From contig NC_064037.1 in assembly GCF_932526225.1 (NCBI RefSeq), positions 11,080,203-11,144,202 of the forward strand: a stretch of DNA of 64,000 nucleotides, in the 5' to 3' direction. Both the position numbers and the translations under genes were made by a program. A model generated the notes under the pieces. It was not told where the DNA came from and ran no database searches. It saw only the letters and a program-made list of their open reading frames with translations. Of this stretch, positions 37,801 to 50,100 are shown piece by piece. How positions within the stretch are numbered: the stretch's first letter is position 1; every line of letters begins with the position of its first letter. The DNA is from Nematostella vectensis (lineage: Eukaryota > Cnidaria > Anthozoa > Actiniaria > Edwardsiidae).

Positions 37801-39072
37801 AAAACACATTTGAAAAAAATATAGTAAATGAAATTAATATCACAGAGACTAACTTGCTATGAAATGTTGTCTTTGTGTGGGTGTAATTTTAGTATTCATG
37901 TCAAGATTTTGCATGACAAGATAAAAAACCTTTTAATTGATCTGTAGGTCATTGTGCACTCAGAAGGACCCAATAGTTAAGGTATACTAACAGGGGGATA
38001 AAAAAATGAAAAAAAATGTGTCCTCTCTACATTTTTTATCAATATAGTATTATTTTATATTCAAATATCAAAACATAAATAAAAGTGTTTAAAACAAATA
38101 TGGAAACTAAACATTTCTTTGTTGTATACTTCAAAAGATAAAATCCATAAAACAAATATTTTTTATATTAGCATGTTCCATTTTTCCATTTGATCCGGTT
38201 TATTCTAAAAGTTAATTAAAAGCTTTGAAAAACATATTCTTATGAAATGTTATATAAAAACTTTTAAATGAAATAGATTACCTCTTTAAATATGACAGGC
38301 ATATTTACAAAATGTAAAAATAAAATTAGGCATTTTATAAAGGTGTATGAGAAAAGAACATTATCTTGGAAACCATCTTTCACCCGTTTTTTTTAAAGAT
38401 TTTTAAGAAGTGTGCTTTTTACTATCCCATGGAGGTAAATAATAACTTCAATCAATTAAAAAAAGTTTTACAATAAACACCGGAACCATAAAACTTACAA
38501 GTTGCTAACAGAATGTTTCCGAAATCCTCATTTGCGCCAGCAGCCTTCCATCGCAAACAAGTCACAGGCAAATGACTGTTTAAGGTTTCTTGGTCGTGAA
38601 GACTATAAACACAATTCCCATTTTCTGCTAAATATACCTGAAGGAAATTATGTAGAGACTTATCGATGGGAATACATCATGAAGTGAGTTTGTGAATTCC
38701 ATGCACTAACACCTCTCTAAGAAAAAAGGGAAAGAGAGTTATTGTTTTTGACAAGAACCGAGCACGAACTGTCGATAACCCTCGACATGGCCCTGTTTGC
38801 GGCATAAACTTGTCTTGGTCTGACATCTTATAGGGGTTACGATTCTACTTACTTTGATCGTCCCATTAGCAAGACCAACGGCTATAAGACTTCCGTCCAA
38901 GTTGAAACGACAACACATAACTTCAGAACTGGTCTCCCTATGAATGTACAAATCAAAGTGATAACTAAACACAGTACAAATACCCTTTACAAGGTTGTAT
39001 AAATCAATCAAACCATGCGCCAACTTACACAACGTTCAATATTTTCACGTTGCCTTCTGCAGAGGGAGCCAT
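31842..39072 (-). CDS. WD40-repeat protein, 327 aa, 9 exons, complete
   Basis: Exons: 39072-39029, 38937-38853, 38637-38499, 36365-36176, 35543-35435, 34990-34953, 34567-34405, 32599-32507, 31964-31842. All junctions keep phase and the stop is TAA at 31842. The whole protein is a chain of WD40 blades: VMCCRFNLDGSLIAVGLANG; VTCLRW...GCVKHWHA; VLACSINFSADRFVTSGSD; RVFSVQFVPGEDHVFLSGGW; YWDTR; DIHPMNFNILTGSW...QIWDYGSG; VQWQGSEGIIAGGSDN; ending MAAGTDNFIYFSKRI. Its length suits one seven-blade propeller with no extra domain. I do not recognise an orthologue; WD40 proteins are scaffolds, so the role is open. Exon 6 is 38 nt. A WDR5-like or ciliary WD protein is possible. Confidence 0.9.
32600..34190. 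repeat. 57-bp minisatellite, 28 units, seeded by a splice acceptor
   Basis: 28 copies of a 54-58 bp unit (GATGTCATCAGAGCCCTGTC, then CCTGAACAGCTTAACACACA) fill most of WD40 intron 7. Its left end is the acceptor of exon 8. Read on minus, each unit holds TTAAG|CTGTTCAGG..CAGGGCTC....CATCATA, a copy of the true junction TTAAG|CTGTACAG..GCAGGGCTC....CATCATA lacking 8 nt. Confidence 0.95.
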
Positions 39073-39294
39073 GTTTTCAGCCGGTAAGACCGGCTGCGGA
39101 AAATTGTCTCTTGGGGTCGAACCCGTCGAATATGGGGCCTGTACGATATGCATGGTGATAATTTGATACTATGTGAGCCTCTTGTAGTACTATTGAGCTA
39201 CATGAGAGGTCATAAGCCGGGTTATAGTGCAGTAGACTCTCAACTCCGCTCCAAAACAAACACTCCTCACGATTTGGAGGAAGCGCGCTTATCG

Positions 39295-39306
39295 CGCGCA
39301 TGCGCA
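39295..39306. promoter_or_regulatory. NRF-1-like site upstream of the WD40 gene
   Basis: CGCGCATGCGCA, a full match to the palindromic NRF-1 consensus, 223 bp upstream of the WD40 start codon in the GC-richest stretch nearby. Confidence 0.5.
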
Positions 39307-39537
39307 GTGCCACTTAGCAACCAAACTCAGATGCTCTGGTACCCCTCAGAAAAAAAATTCAGAGGAAAAAAAAAAATGATCAACCAACAAGCCACAAGAA
39401 AGGAGAAAATAGTTACCTCCTGTTTCACAAATAGTCGGTTTCTTGGAGGACGGTGGCACGTTATTACGGAAGGGATTGACACTTGCAAAAACGATTAGTA
39501 GCCAAACTTTATCGAAGAAAGCTGGATTAGATAGGTA

Positions 39538-39607
39538 GATGGATGGATGGATGGATGGATGGATGGATGGATGGATGGATGGATGGATGGATGGATGGAT
39601 GGATGGA
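39538..39607. repeat. GATG microsatellite
   Basis: About 17 uninterrupted GATG tetramers. Confidence 0.97.
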
Positions 39608-40240
39608 GTACAGACTTTTACAGTGCGCGCGACGGGATGGGGGCTTTGTACAATTTTCTCCTAAGCGTCTCCTATTTCGTTCTCTCGATGAAAATTTAAA
39701 GGAAAGGGGAATATTGATTTATTTCTGCTTAGCCTTATATATAAGGAATAGGGGAAGAAATAGAAACCTTTTTACGTACTGAAAGACTTTATTTTACACA
39801 TTCAAATTACGGTACATGGCCTTTTAACAGATTACACAATTAAGGGCACTTAGCATCCTCGGAAACCCAGGGGTAATATTTTCCTCTGGCGTCTCATTCT
39901 CGCAAGTGAATCGTTAGAACGTTAGAGGAAACATGCCCGTACTCAGGATTTTTCTTGGGGGGGGGGGGGGGGGGAGATGAAATCCGAAAAAGTGGACCCC
40001 AATTTTTCTGGGTGGTGGCGGCGGTGGTGGTGGTGGGGGACTGAGTTTTCTGATAAAAATCTTACCACTCCCAAAAGAACAAAAAGGGTTTTTTGCCTTT
40101 TCAGTATCTCCATGGGACGTTTATTTCGGATTTGTCTACAAAACAGTCCGACTTATGGATTGATGATATGCCAGAGTAACTTTCGGCCGCTGTGATGGGA
40201 TGCAAAAGCACCCCCCTACCGGGTACAGGCCCGGGAAAGT

Positions 40241-40916
40241 ATCCCCGGGTTTCCGAGAATGGACACTTAGCACCCGAAAATACATTTGGGTATCTTAATC
40301 AAAATAATAATTCTAATTTATTCAAACAGTGAAGAGGTGGTTTAAAACACAAGCTTCAGATATTTTCTATGCTTGGACTCCTATAGTCAAATTTATGTGT
40401 GCTCTTCTTGGACAGAGTAGACTTTTTGTGGAATTCAATGGTTGGAATTCAATAAATGGCTTTTTCGCCAACTAATAGCATATTAGTCTATTCAACAATA
40501 AAAAAAAAAGAATTTGACTATAGGATTCAAGAATAATTCATATTTGGCTGTTTTGATTTCAATGTGCCCGAAAATAGGGGTCGTCCGTAAAAAGGCCTTA
40601 AATAGGCCATCCCCGGGTTTCCGAGAATGGACACTTAGCACCCGAAAAGTACATGTGGGTGGGTATCTTAATCAAGGTGATTCTAATTCATTCAAACAGT
40701 GAAAAGGTATGGTTTAAAACACAAGCTTTAGATGTTTTCTATGCTTGGAATCCTATAGTCAAATTTATGTGCGCTCTTCTTGGTCAGAGTAGATTTTTCG
40801 TGGAATTCAATGGTTGAAAAGTGGAATTCGATAAATGGCTTTTTCGCCAACTAATAGCATATAAGTCTATTCAACTATAAAAAAGAATTTGACCATAGGG
40901 TTCAAGAATAATTCAT
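40241..40916. repeat. Near-tandem duplication of about 300 bp
   Basis: 40241-40541 and 40609-40916 share ATCCCCGGGTTTCCGAGAAT through CAAGAATAATTCAT with a few small indels, at an offset of 368 bp. Non-coding, between the DGCR8 and WD40 genes. Confidence 0.85.
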
Positions 40917-41448
40917 GAATATATAAGATGAATGGATCGTAAAAAGCAATTAAATTGCCTGAATTTGATCCCCGACCCTCAGAGAGCTTATAAATATTAT
41001 ATATATATATATTTTACAATACAAAGATTCAGTTAATACTATTCTTTAAAATATGATTATGCTTTTAAATTCTAAGCTTAAAAATCTAATTCAAAATTCA
41101 CGAATATATATATTGAGAAACAAGGGCGTGTCCCGGATCATGCGAGTGGATACATGCAAAGAAAAAAACCTTGATACTGCTGTGCAGAGTATAAAAATCG
41201 GAGAGATATATAAAATGGAGAATTGTTAAAACACGATTATGAACAAACTTGTTATCTAAGAAGTAATAATTCAAAAATAAAATAAAATAAATACCATTGC
41301 GCGACTCACTAAAACAAGAGGTTACAGAAGGTGGCTGGGGGATGCCCTATCCCCCCCCCCAAATGTACGAATCTGAAAGATTTGAGATGTTTCTTTCGAT
41401 CCCTCTGGATATGGAATCTAGCAATAAATCTTTGCAGGAATTGAAACC

Positions 41449-44400
41449 TTATTTTCTGTTCATCGCAACTGGAACCTGAAATAAACAAAAAAAGTGTTAA
41501 CAATGATAGCGTTTCTATAGCGAAAAGCGAGACATGATCAAGTGTGATACTAGTGTGTGGCGTACACATCGCTAGAATAGGTTGCGTGACATCAGTACCA
41601 GACGTAACTTTTTGCTACGAGTTGAAAAGATCAAGCAGTGCGCAAAAAAAAAACACACGGACTAAAGACACATAAATATGGTTGTAGTTCCGGTTTGAAA
41701 CAAGCCATCAAAATTGCACCCGCACATGCCACAGCTGTTAAGCCCCCCCCCCCCCCCCTGGCCGTATTAGGAACCCAAAGGAAGATAGTTAGTCAGTAAA
41801 GATATATGGACTGCTCGGTAAGTATAGATACCGGAGCCTTGTTCAGCAACATGGCGTCACATTTACCTCGTCTTGGTGTGGAGGCAGCTTGCGCATTTCC
41901 TCTTTGAGGCGTTCAAGCAGCAGCTGACCACGAGGTGCGCCCGCAGACAGGGCGTGCGGTCTTGTTAGCAGCTGATCCTCGGGTGGGCTCTGTAATCGTA
42001 CGATAGTATGGTCATGGTGTTTTGTTGTGTGTGCGTCTTGCATGAGGATAGGTTTCAAGGTTCCCACTTAAACACAAGAGCGTAAAAATTTTAACATGTG
42101 TCGCCCTTGCGTCCAATGAGAACGCTGGCCTGAATGAGCAAAAACAAAAGCGGTAATCGATCACCAATGGTATTATACGCACTGTCATTGAGCCATTTGT
42201 ACGTCATTCTCAGGAACCCATGGCGTCGAGGTCAAGACGTCTTCCCCCTCCTTTCTCTTCTCTCCCGTCCCCTCCCCCCCTTCGCCGCCTTTTTATCGCG
42301 CCTCGTTACGCTGACCGCGACGCCCTGGGTACCCGAGGATGTTCCAAGGTAAGGTCGATAATACTTTTATCCCACCTTTTTTACTACAGATGAGGGTCGT
42401 TCAGAATATATCCGCAGCAGAGCACCCCACGTCTTGATGTGTGGATGCAATTTCTGTTATCAAAATACGACATGAGACATGGGGTGTAACGGTCATTTCT
42501 AAATTTCGTGAATATGAGGATATCGTACCTTTAGTATGGCTTGAGCGGCGAGCTGCCTCCCGATTTTCTTGTTTTTACAGAATCCCTAAAAATTAAAGTG
42601 ATACATAGTTGCGTTGATTGAAAAGGGCGCAACACAAAGATTTCTTGTTACGCCCTTGGCGTATAGTTAATAACAACGTGAATGTCTTTGTACCTTTTGT
42701 GCCCATTAATGTGTCCTATACACGTGATTTCTCCGAGGTTGTGTGTCTTGTGCACGTGATCTTACCCAAGCCGTGCGCTCTGCGCATGGGATCTTACAGA
42801 AGTCGTCTGCTCTTCGCATGTGATACTTCTATCGGTCCGAAGCAGTGTCCTGTGCACACGACTCTAAGCACGTGATTTTACCACGGCAGTTTGTCCTGTA
42901 CACGTGATCTTACCTTAGTCGTGTTCTCTGCGCATGTGATCTTTCTGAAGTCGTCGATCTTTCGTGTGCCCTGCGCACGTGATCTTACCGAAGACATGTG
43001 CCCTGCGCACGTGATCCTACCGAGGCCGTGAGCCCTGCGCACGTGTCCTTTCCGTGGTCATGTCTCTTTTGCACGTGTTCTTACCTAAGTTGTGTGTTAT
43101 TCGCATGCGAACTTAGTGAAGTCGTGTGCCCAGCATAAAAAATCGGTCGTGGGCTCTTAAGCACCTGATCTTACCGTGGCCGTGTGACCTGCGCACGTGA
43201 TCTCATAGGTGTGTTGCCGTTGGTCCGGTTCTGGTTTCATCTTAAAGTCAATAGTAGACTGGTATACGCCTTGATTTCTGAGACAACACATCAAAATAAA
43301 ATTATCACATATAAATTCTTTAGAGGTCATAATTATGAAAGAGAGATGGTAACTGCAGCATATAGAATATCGCCAGTCGTGTTTATGGTGTAACATACCT
43401 TTTCAAACATTCCTGTAGAATGTGATATGGACTCAAGGATCCTGATTTTGTTGTAACCTCAAACACCTTGGAATCATCAATCTTGAGCTTGTCAAATATC
43501 TGCAAAGTCAACAAAAATGAGAACTGTTCCTCGGCATACAACCACAGCTTTCCCAACCATATTAACCCCCTACCATAGAGCATTAGCATACATTACATAC
43601 TGAATGTGTCACACCATCAATATGTATACATAAACAGACTGGATGTGTTTTGCCATCCATATGCATACATTTACACACTGAATGTGTTACACCATCCATA
43701 TATAAACATTTACAAACTGAATGCATTATCTGGCATCCATATACATACATTAACACACTTAATGTGTTATGCCATCCATATGCATACATTAACATACTGA
43801 ATGTGTTACACCATCCATATGCATATACATTAATGCACTGAATGTGATACATCATCCATATGCATACATTAATACACTGAATGTGTTACACCATCCATAT
43901 GCATACATTAATACACTGAATGTGTTATGCCATCCATATACAGTTATACTGAATTAGTCACACCATCCATTTGCATTTGAATGTGTTATGCCATCCATAT
44001 GCCCCATCTACACTAACATATGCATACATTAATACACTGAATGTGTTACACCATCCATATGCATACATTAATACACTGAATGTGTTATGCCATCCATATA
44101 CAGTTATACTGAATGAGTCACACCATCCATTTGCATCTGAATGTGTTATGCCATCCATATGCACCATCTACACTAACCATTTTTAGTTGACAACTTTATT
44201 TGTTGGCATCTACAGCAATTTTTCATGTGTGACAATTTTTAATTGCCAAGAAAAAGCAATCCTGCTAGCTTTTGGACAACTATAGCTGCAACATAAAAAT
44301 TGCTGACTTTGCTCCATCTACACTTAGCAAATAAAAATTGTCACAAAAATTGTCAACTAAAAATTGTTAGTGTAGACTGGGCTTAACACCCTGAATGTGT

Positions 44401-46526
44401 CATGTCATCCCTTTAGCATTAGCATTTTTGTTACTGAAAAAGTTCATGTATGTTACTGCTAACCTGGTGCTCCTCGGAGGTTATCTCATGGTTAGAAATC
44501 TTGTTGAAAACCTCAGGAATCAAAACCTCCAGAGCAGTTTCTGCAGCATGTTGCTTGGCTAATCTCTTGCTTGCCCCCTCTCCCTTCCCATATACCATAC
44601 CAGAAATGCGGACCTCAGCCACAAAAGGTGTGGCAGCATTATTTCCCTCTGTGTGCGAATACTCTGGCTTAACCTTCAGTTCTCTTTGGGCATACTCATG
44701 TAAAATGGCAACAGGTGTTTTGCCGCCAGGATTGATAACCCATTCTTTGGGTTGCTTATTGTTGACATCCACCCCTTTGAATGAGTACGGCAAAGATTCA
44801 AGTATAGCAGGAACTTCCGTTTCACTGATATTCATTTGAGATGAGGAGCAGCAAAGGTTCTGTTCTTGTTCATGTGTAACATTTTGAAACTCAAAAATAT
44901 TTGAGAGATATGAATGCAGAGTGTCTCCATCAATGAGTTCTATACCAGACTTGCTGAAAACATTGTATTTAAATTGTGATTGCTTGTTGAGGGCACATGT
45001 ATCTTTGATTTTCATTTCATAAGATGAATTATCCACAGCTGATGAAACCTTTGTTCTGTCAGGGCATGGAGATGCTTCTTCTAGTGCACATAACTCTTCT
45101 CTCTCAGGAGATTTTGTCTCAGTAGGGCTAACACATGAAAAATCCTCCACTTTATCATCAGTTGAGCCATTGTTTTCATTCCATGTTGTATTTAGAGTTG
45201 TTAGCACATTGTCCTTATCTGGGGGAAGTCCAGAGTCCTCAGGGGATTGACAAGCAAGAGATCTCATCTGATGAAAGCACGGAATTGCTGCAGCAGGGAT
45301 ATCATGTTTCTGTAAAATAGATGTAACAAGGAACTGCTTAGATACACAAAAAAAGTGGTTTTATGTATAGCCCGGGAAAGGAAGGGTCATAGCTAGTGGT
45401 AAGATAGTCTCCTCCACAGACGGGTGGGGCAATGTTCTTACACAGTTAGAACCTACGCCCAACGCAACTGGGAAACTAGTGGCAAGGGAGATGACAGAGG
45501 GAGGGGAGGGGAAGAGGGGCAGATGGGAAAATAGCGGTTGTGGTAGGATGAAAGCAGGGGCAGATCTAGTGGTGGGCCCCCCCTTTTTTCAGATATTTGG
45601 CTTAAAATAACAAGAAATAGAAGGAAATCCACGGAAGAACAACAAATCCCGGCCCCCTCCTTGAAACACTTGCTTTGCCCCCCCCTTTAGGAAATCCACT
45701 CCTGTGTGCAGCTGCCCACACTCTCCTAGAAAATCAGTAGTGAATCTAGGGAGAGAGCTTAGCAGGTTGCCAAACCCCCCTTCAGTTAAAAGCTAGATCT
45801 TCCTCTGAAAACATATAAGAAAAATGATAATTTCACCTCAAAATAACATAAATATATGCTTACCCTGACGCTGCCAGATCCAATGTGATATGGGCGAGAC
45901 CATGTACATACTCTGGTGGGACGGTGTAGATAGATGATACCACCGCTGCGATGGTTTAAGGCCAGCCAGCCATCAGGTAGGGATAGATTTGGCAGTTTGC
46001 CGTTCACTAGAAATGAACAGACTATATGTAAACTAGAAATCTAGGTGCATAAGTAGGGTTGGCGAAGATCAGCAGTGTTTGGCAAAGAACAGCAGGTGGT
46101 GTGTGGGTGGGTTGGGGGGAAGGGTATATTCCAAGATTGAAACAAATATTTTGAAACATCCTTTATACATCAAAACAAAACAGTATTTGTAAAAAAAAAC
46201 ATGTGTTATATCGCCGTAAAGACGGCAACGATAACAAAACATTACTTACTTTTGATAACTATTCTATCTTCAGTCGGTTTCTCAGCACAAAGGATTGGTT
46301 CGTCGATTACAACGTCATTAGTTGAGCCATCGGAATCGTGTAAAGCACCGTCCAGCAGTGAATCTCGTAATTCCATGTCTTGGTATTCGTCTTTTAAGGA
46401 ATTTCCGCCGCTTTCCTCAAAGGTCATAAAATTGCTTCCATTCTTGATATCGAATTGTCGTTTGCATTGTAAAGTCTCCGATTCTTCGCAGACAGCTGAC
46501 AGCTTTCTCTTTCCCGGACCAAACAT
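41449..46526 (-). CDS. DGCR8: DGCR8/Pasha, Microprocessor RNA-binding subunit, 9 exons, complete
   Basis: Partner of Drosha in nuclear pri-microRNA cropping. Exons: 46526-46250, 46006-45864, 45309-44464, 43499-43399, 43277-43175, 42585-42529, 42453-42376, 41989-41867, 41475-41449; 584 aa (human 773). Domains: a WW-like region (LPDGWLALNHRSGG, TWSRPYHIGSG) at about 103-137; the heme-region motif AIPCFH with Cys151, matching the Pro-Cys heme ligand motif of DGCR8; dsRBD1 at about 328-400 (PKEWVINPGGKTPVAILHEY, SKRLAKQHAAETALEVL); dsRBD2 at about 442-515 (LSPYHILQECLKR, KNKKIGRQLAAQAILKKLHP); and a C-terminal helix LLLERLKEEMRKLP, the Drosha-contacting tail in the family. The exon 8 acceptor was chosen because it alone keeps phase. 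The gene is head to head with GNB1L. Confidence 0.95.
42700..43174. repeat. Minisatellite of about 36 bp seeded by the DGCR8 exon 5 donor
   Basis: About 13 diverged units (CCCTGCGCACGTGATCTTAC then CGAGGCCGTG) fill the exon-5 side of intron 5. The true junction reads, on plus, GATCTTACC|GTGGCCGTGTGACCTGCGCACGTGAT. Each unit is thus a copy of the exon 5 end plus its donor, and several keep an intact GTAAGATCA donor in minus sense. Confidence 0.9.
43590..44170. repeat. Minisatellite of about 39 bp in DGCR8 intron 3
   Basis: About 14 units of CACCATCCATATGCATACAT plus TAATACACTGAATGTGTTA, with variants. It starts about 90 bp upstream of the exon 4 acceptor. The open frames on both strands are products of the 39-nt period. 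Confidence 0.9.
44168..44375. mobile_element. 208-bp MITE with CTACACTAAC termini
   Basis: The left end CTACACTAACCATTTTTAGT and the right end in reverse agree over about 26 bp with one mismatch. It lies directly after the DGCR8 intron 3 minisatellite, inside the same intron. Confidence 0.75.
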
Positions 46527-47092
46527 CGGGCAAAAGATTCAAACAACGAGGCATAGAAAAACTATTGTCAAAGTTTCATCATTTTAAACGGCGATCTCTT
46601 CAAAACCGCTCAGTAGTTGTGCTTCTCCGGGGCTAAAATAAGTAATCAAGTTCTAGAAACTATAAAAGTTACACTGTTGAACATTTTTCTACGTATTTCC
46701 TTGTTTGTACGCGACATTCATTCGAACTCTAACATTTTTTTTATACAACTTTTACTTTTTCGTTGGTAACAACAAAGCACAGGTATCCCAATCTGAACAC
46801 TATTTTAGTTCTTCTTAATAATTCTGTTTTTTATTTGCCAAATTGATAGAAAATAGTAATAAAAAACTACGCCTATTTGACCTAATCATTATTTCAATGA
46901 CATTTCTATAAATAACAAAAAAGATATAATTTAAAAAGATATATTTTGCGATAAACGCCCGCGAGCCTTCTGTGTAGCGGTTGCACTCAAAAGTCACCAA
47001 TCACTCTCTGCCAATTTAGGAACGCCTGACGGAAACCTAGAAAATGGCGGTAAAAATATTTCCTCTCACAACAGAGAACCGACAGAGTATTT
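46527..47092. promoter_or_regulatory. Shared divergent promoter region of DGCR8 and GNB1L
   Basis: Only 566 bp separate the two start codons, which face away from each other, so both promoters must lie here or overlap exons. AAAATGGCGG at 47041-47050 matches a YY1 site. There is no TATA box at a usual position for either gene. Confidence 0.6.
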
Positions 47093-47103
47093 ATGAAGCT
47101 TAA
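47044..47103 (+). promoter_or_regulatory. Possible upstream ORF of GNB1L
   Basis: A 19-codon frame (MAVKIFPLTTENRQSIYEA) starts at a strong AAAATGG context and overlaps the first GNB1L ATG (47093) in another frame. It would matter only if transcription begins upstream of 47044. If so, it would favour initiation at 47135. Confidence 0.3.
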
Positions 47104-50100
47104 ATGTGACGAGGGAAGCTTGGGAAAGTGTGCGATGGACCGTAAACCTTCTCCTGGTCCGGTGTACGTTCTTAGAGGGACGATCGGTTCTGTCAACGCG
47201 CTAAAGTTTGTGCCAAAACCTATTTCAAATGATGAGATGTTAGTAAGTGGGTAGGTATAACAAGTTTACTACTACTGATTCAAAAGACTTAAGAGCAAGC
47301 ATATCTATACCCAGAGGGGATCGAGGGTGCTTAAAACAATTTGAGTACAAGGGGCAAATACATTGGTTTTAGGCGCGTACCCTATACTTGCCAACCTTGA
47401 AAGCAAAAAAAAAAACAACAACAGGAGATTGTGCTTCAAAAACAACAACTGTATAAGAAATTATCTATGAATTCTCCAGGGAGGTTACGGTAAATGTATG
47501 GAAAGTTTCGATTTTTTTGCCAGGAGGTGAAGGCTAAAAATAGGGAGTCTCCTGCAAAAACGGGGAGAGTTGGCAGTGTATGTTACCCAGGATTTAGTGT
47601 GGGAGTACACAGTCATTGGGGTGCGTATCATTTGGAAAAGGAATAGTATTTGAAGGTTCTTTTTGGCCACCAAGAAAGGGGGGCACACCCCACCCACCCC
47701 CCTATGTACACAACTGGAATATGCTTATAAGTTCCCTTGCCCATATTTTTGAAAAAAAAAAAAGAATGGAGAAATCCTTTAAGGCAGAATTTTTCCTATC
47801 ATAAATAACATGGATATAAGTACTGTTTTTATCATTTCTACAATCTTATATTTTTTATAATTTAACAAGGCACTACTATAACACCAATAATCTTTTTGCC
47901 CTCCTCATCAACACCACAACTCTCATAAATAATATATTTTACTCCAGCTCTTCAAATGGCATAATAAGCCTCTGGAATCTGAAAACTAAACGGGTGCAGT
48001 CAAGCATAGATAATCACCATGGCAAAGCAGTGATTGAATTAGGCTTAACCAACAAGCCAAATTTGATAAGGTATGAAATACCAAAGCAGGTTCAGGAGTA
48101 CAAGAGATGTTAGCCAAAGTAATGATTTAAAGAGGGGGTTAATTGTTTTTCTGTTGGTATCTGAAAAAAAAACTCTTTTTATTGCACTTCAGTACAAGTG
48201 TTCCTTTTGTCTAACCAAATCATAATGAAATCACAATGTGATTCAAGTATTCAAGTTAGCTCAAATTTAGGTTTATCAATAGTTGAGTTCAATTATTTCA
48301 TTGGATAGTCATGGAAGAGATGGGAAGATCTTTATCTGGGACATATCAAGCTCTGAGCCCCGCCTTCTCTCCCAGATGGAAGGACCAGTTTTGGGATTTT
48401 GCAAGTTCTCAATCCTTGATGATGGTGGGTATTTCTTTTACTTTTCACCATTACCATTTTTAACATTTGATTCCAACCTGTTTCACTTTTATGACATAAA
48501 CATTACAGATAAGGTTCAATGGCTTGCAACAGCATATCAGTCTGAGGTAACCAATACTTTATTATAATTTAAATCAAAGTATATCATTTAATAAAATTTG
48601 TTTTCTATTGAAACATGTAAAAATGCTATTTAAAATGGTGACATCAAACTGCTTTTTGTAGGTTGTTATCAACGATCTCAAAACTAGTAAAGTGGCCCAT
48701 CGTCTTAAGCCTCAAGATCACATGAGTTTTGGTAAGAAAAATAGTGAAAGAAACACTTGCACAAAAGTTCCTATTTTCACATATCACAATACCATTCTCA
48801 TAAAAGACTAAAAAGCAAAAAACTTCAAAGCTCTTGCAATTACAAAAAAAAATTACCGAATATTACAGTAAGTAATTTATTTAATGTGTATGATATATTA
48901 TAAATAATATAATATTATGAAAATCCAAGGTGTATGAGTTTTAAAGAGCCCCTGTCAGCCACATTTTGTTATTGCTTTCCACCAATACAAGAAGACAAAT
49001 TATACTTTGCTCGGATGACAAACTGGCAACTGACAGAGGCCCTTTAATTGATAAGGTTTTATGAGTAGAGGTAGCCATGGGTACCTTGGAATTTTTGAAA
49101 GTCTCACAAAAATTACAAAAAGCCTCGGAATCTCTGCGGTTTTCACGAAATGTCTTGAAGTCTTGATTTTTAAACATTTTATGGGTTTCGGAGGCTCGGT
49201 TTTTTTTTTCTACCACGATATCAGAGTCTCAGATTTAAATGCCATCTTGGAGTCTCTGATTTTGTTAAACGCGATCTGTTTTATGTTGTTAGTTGTTAGT
49301 TTGGGACTGGATTTGCACTTGACTGGGACTAGCCAGATATTTAAGCGGACCAGGCTCACAACATAGAACATGCGAAGTTTCTTTGATTTGTGATTCTTAT
49401 AGGTAGCCATGTCAATCTTTTTCTTTGTTTTAAGAAAAAATGATTCTCTAACAAGAAAAATTTTTTTCATCAAGTCTTGTGCTTGCAGTTTTATGGAACT
49501 AAAAACTCTGGCTCGGATTCCGAAATTTGACTAAAGTCTCCGCACTGATTCTGATTCGCAGGTCTCAGTGCCACAGCAAGTCTCGGATTATGAGTCTAGC
49601 TTTATATAACCATATGAAAAATTATGTAAAATAGTAACAAAAATGCAATACGCAAAATGAAAATGATTTTCATTCTCAGGTATGTGCATGTGCATGAAGA
49701 TGTTTTGTTGTTCACAAACAAGTCATCCCATGATCCTTTGTGGGTATGAGAATGGAAAAGTTGCATTGTGGGATATCTCCATGTGCAGAATGATGAGTCA
49801 TTTGGCATCTCATTCTGAATCAGGTAGTCAAGCAATGGTGCAGCTTGTGTGCATGCACACGGTGGAAGCACGGGTGGCCTAGTGTGTTAGCGCGTCGGCC
49901 TCTCACTGCTGTGGCCCAGGTTCGAATCCTGGCTTTGACTGGGGATTTTTCCGGGTTCCTGCCTTGATTCGAATTTGTGTCACAAGTGAGTTGAAGGTAT
50001 TCTCCCGTGTTTCCAGTCTTCTCGGATAAGGACACTAAACCGGAGGCCCCGTCTCTTCAAGCTGCACTACACTAACCTGAACTGAAGGGATGTAAAAGAA

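Noticed and set aside
43583..44186. Repeat-rich frames on both strands (MYAYGWCNTFSV and similar)
   Set aside because: Created by the 39-bp period of the DGCR8 intron 3 array; they lie inside an intron with good flanking splice sites.
47243..47248. GTAAGT as the GNB1L exon 1 donor
   Set aside because: Stronger consensus, but it breaks phase with exon 2; GTAGGT at 47251 restores the conserved SGSSNG sequence.
49866..49940. Functional tRNA gene
   Set aside because: Has a good B box but no convincing acceptor stem, and it continues into a SINE body with a short-repeat tail.
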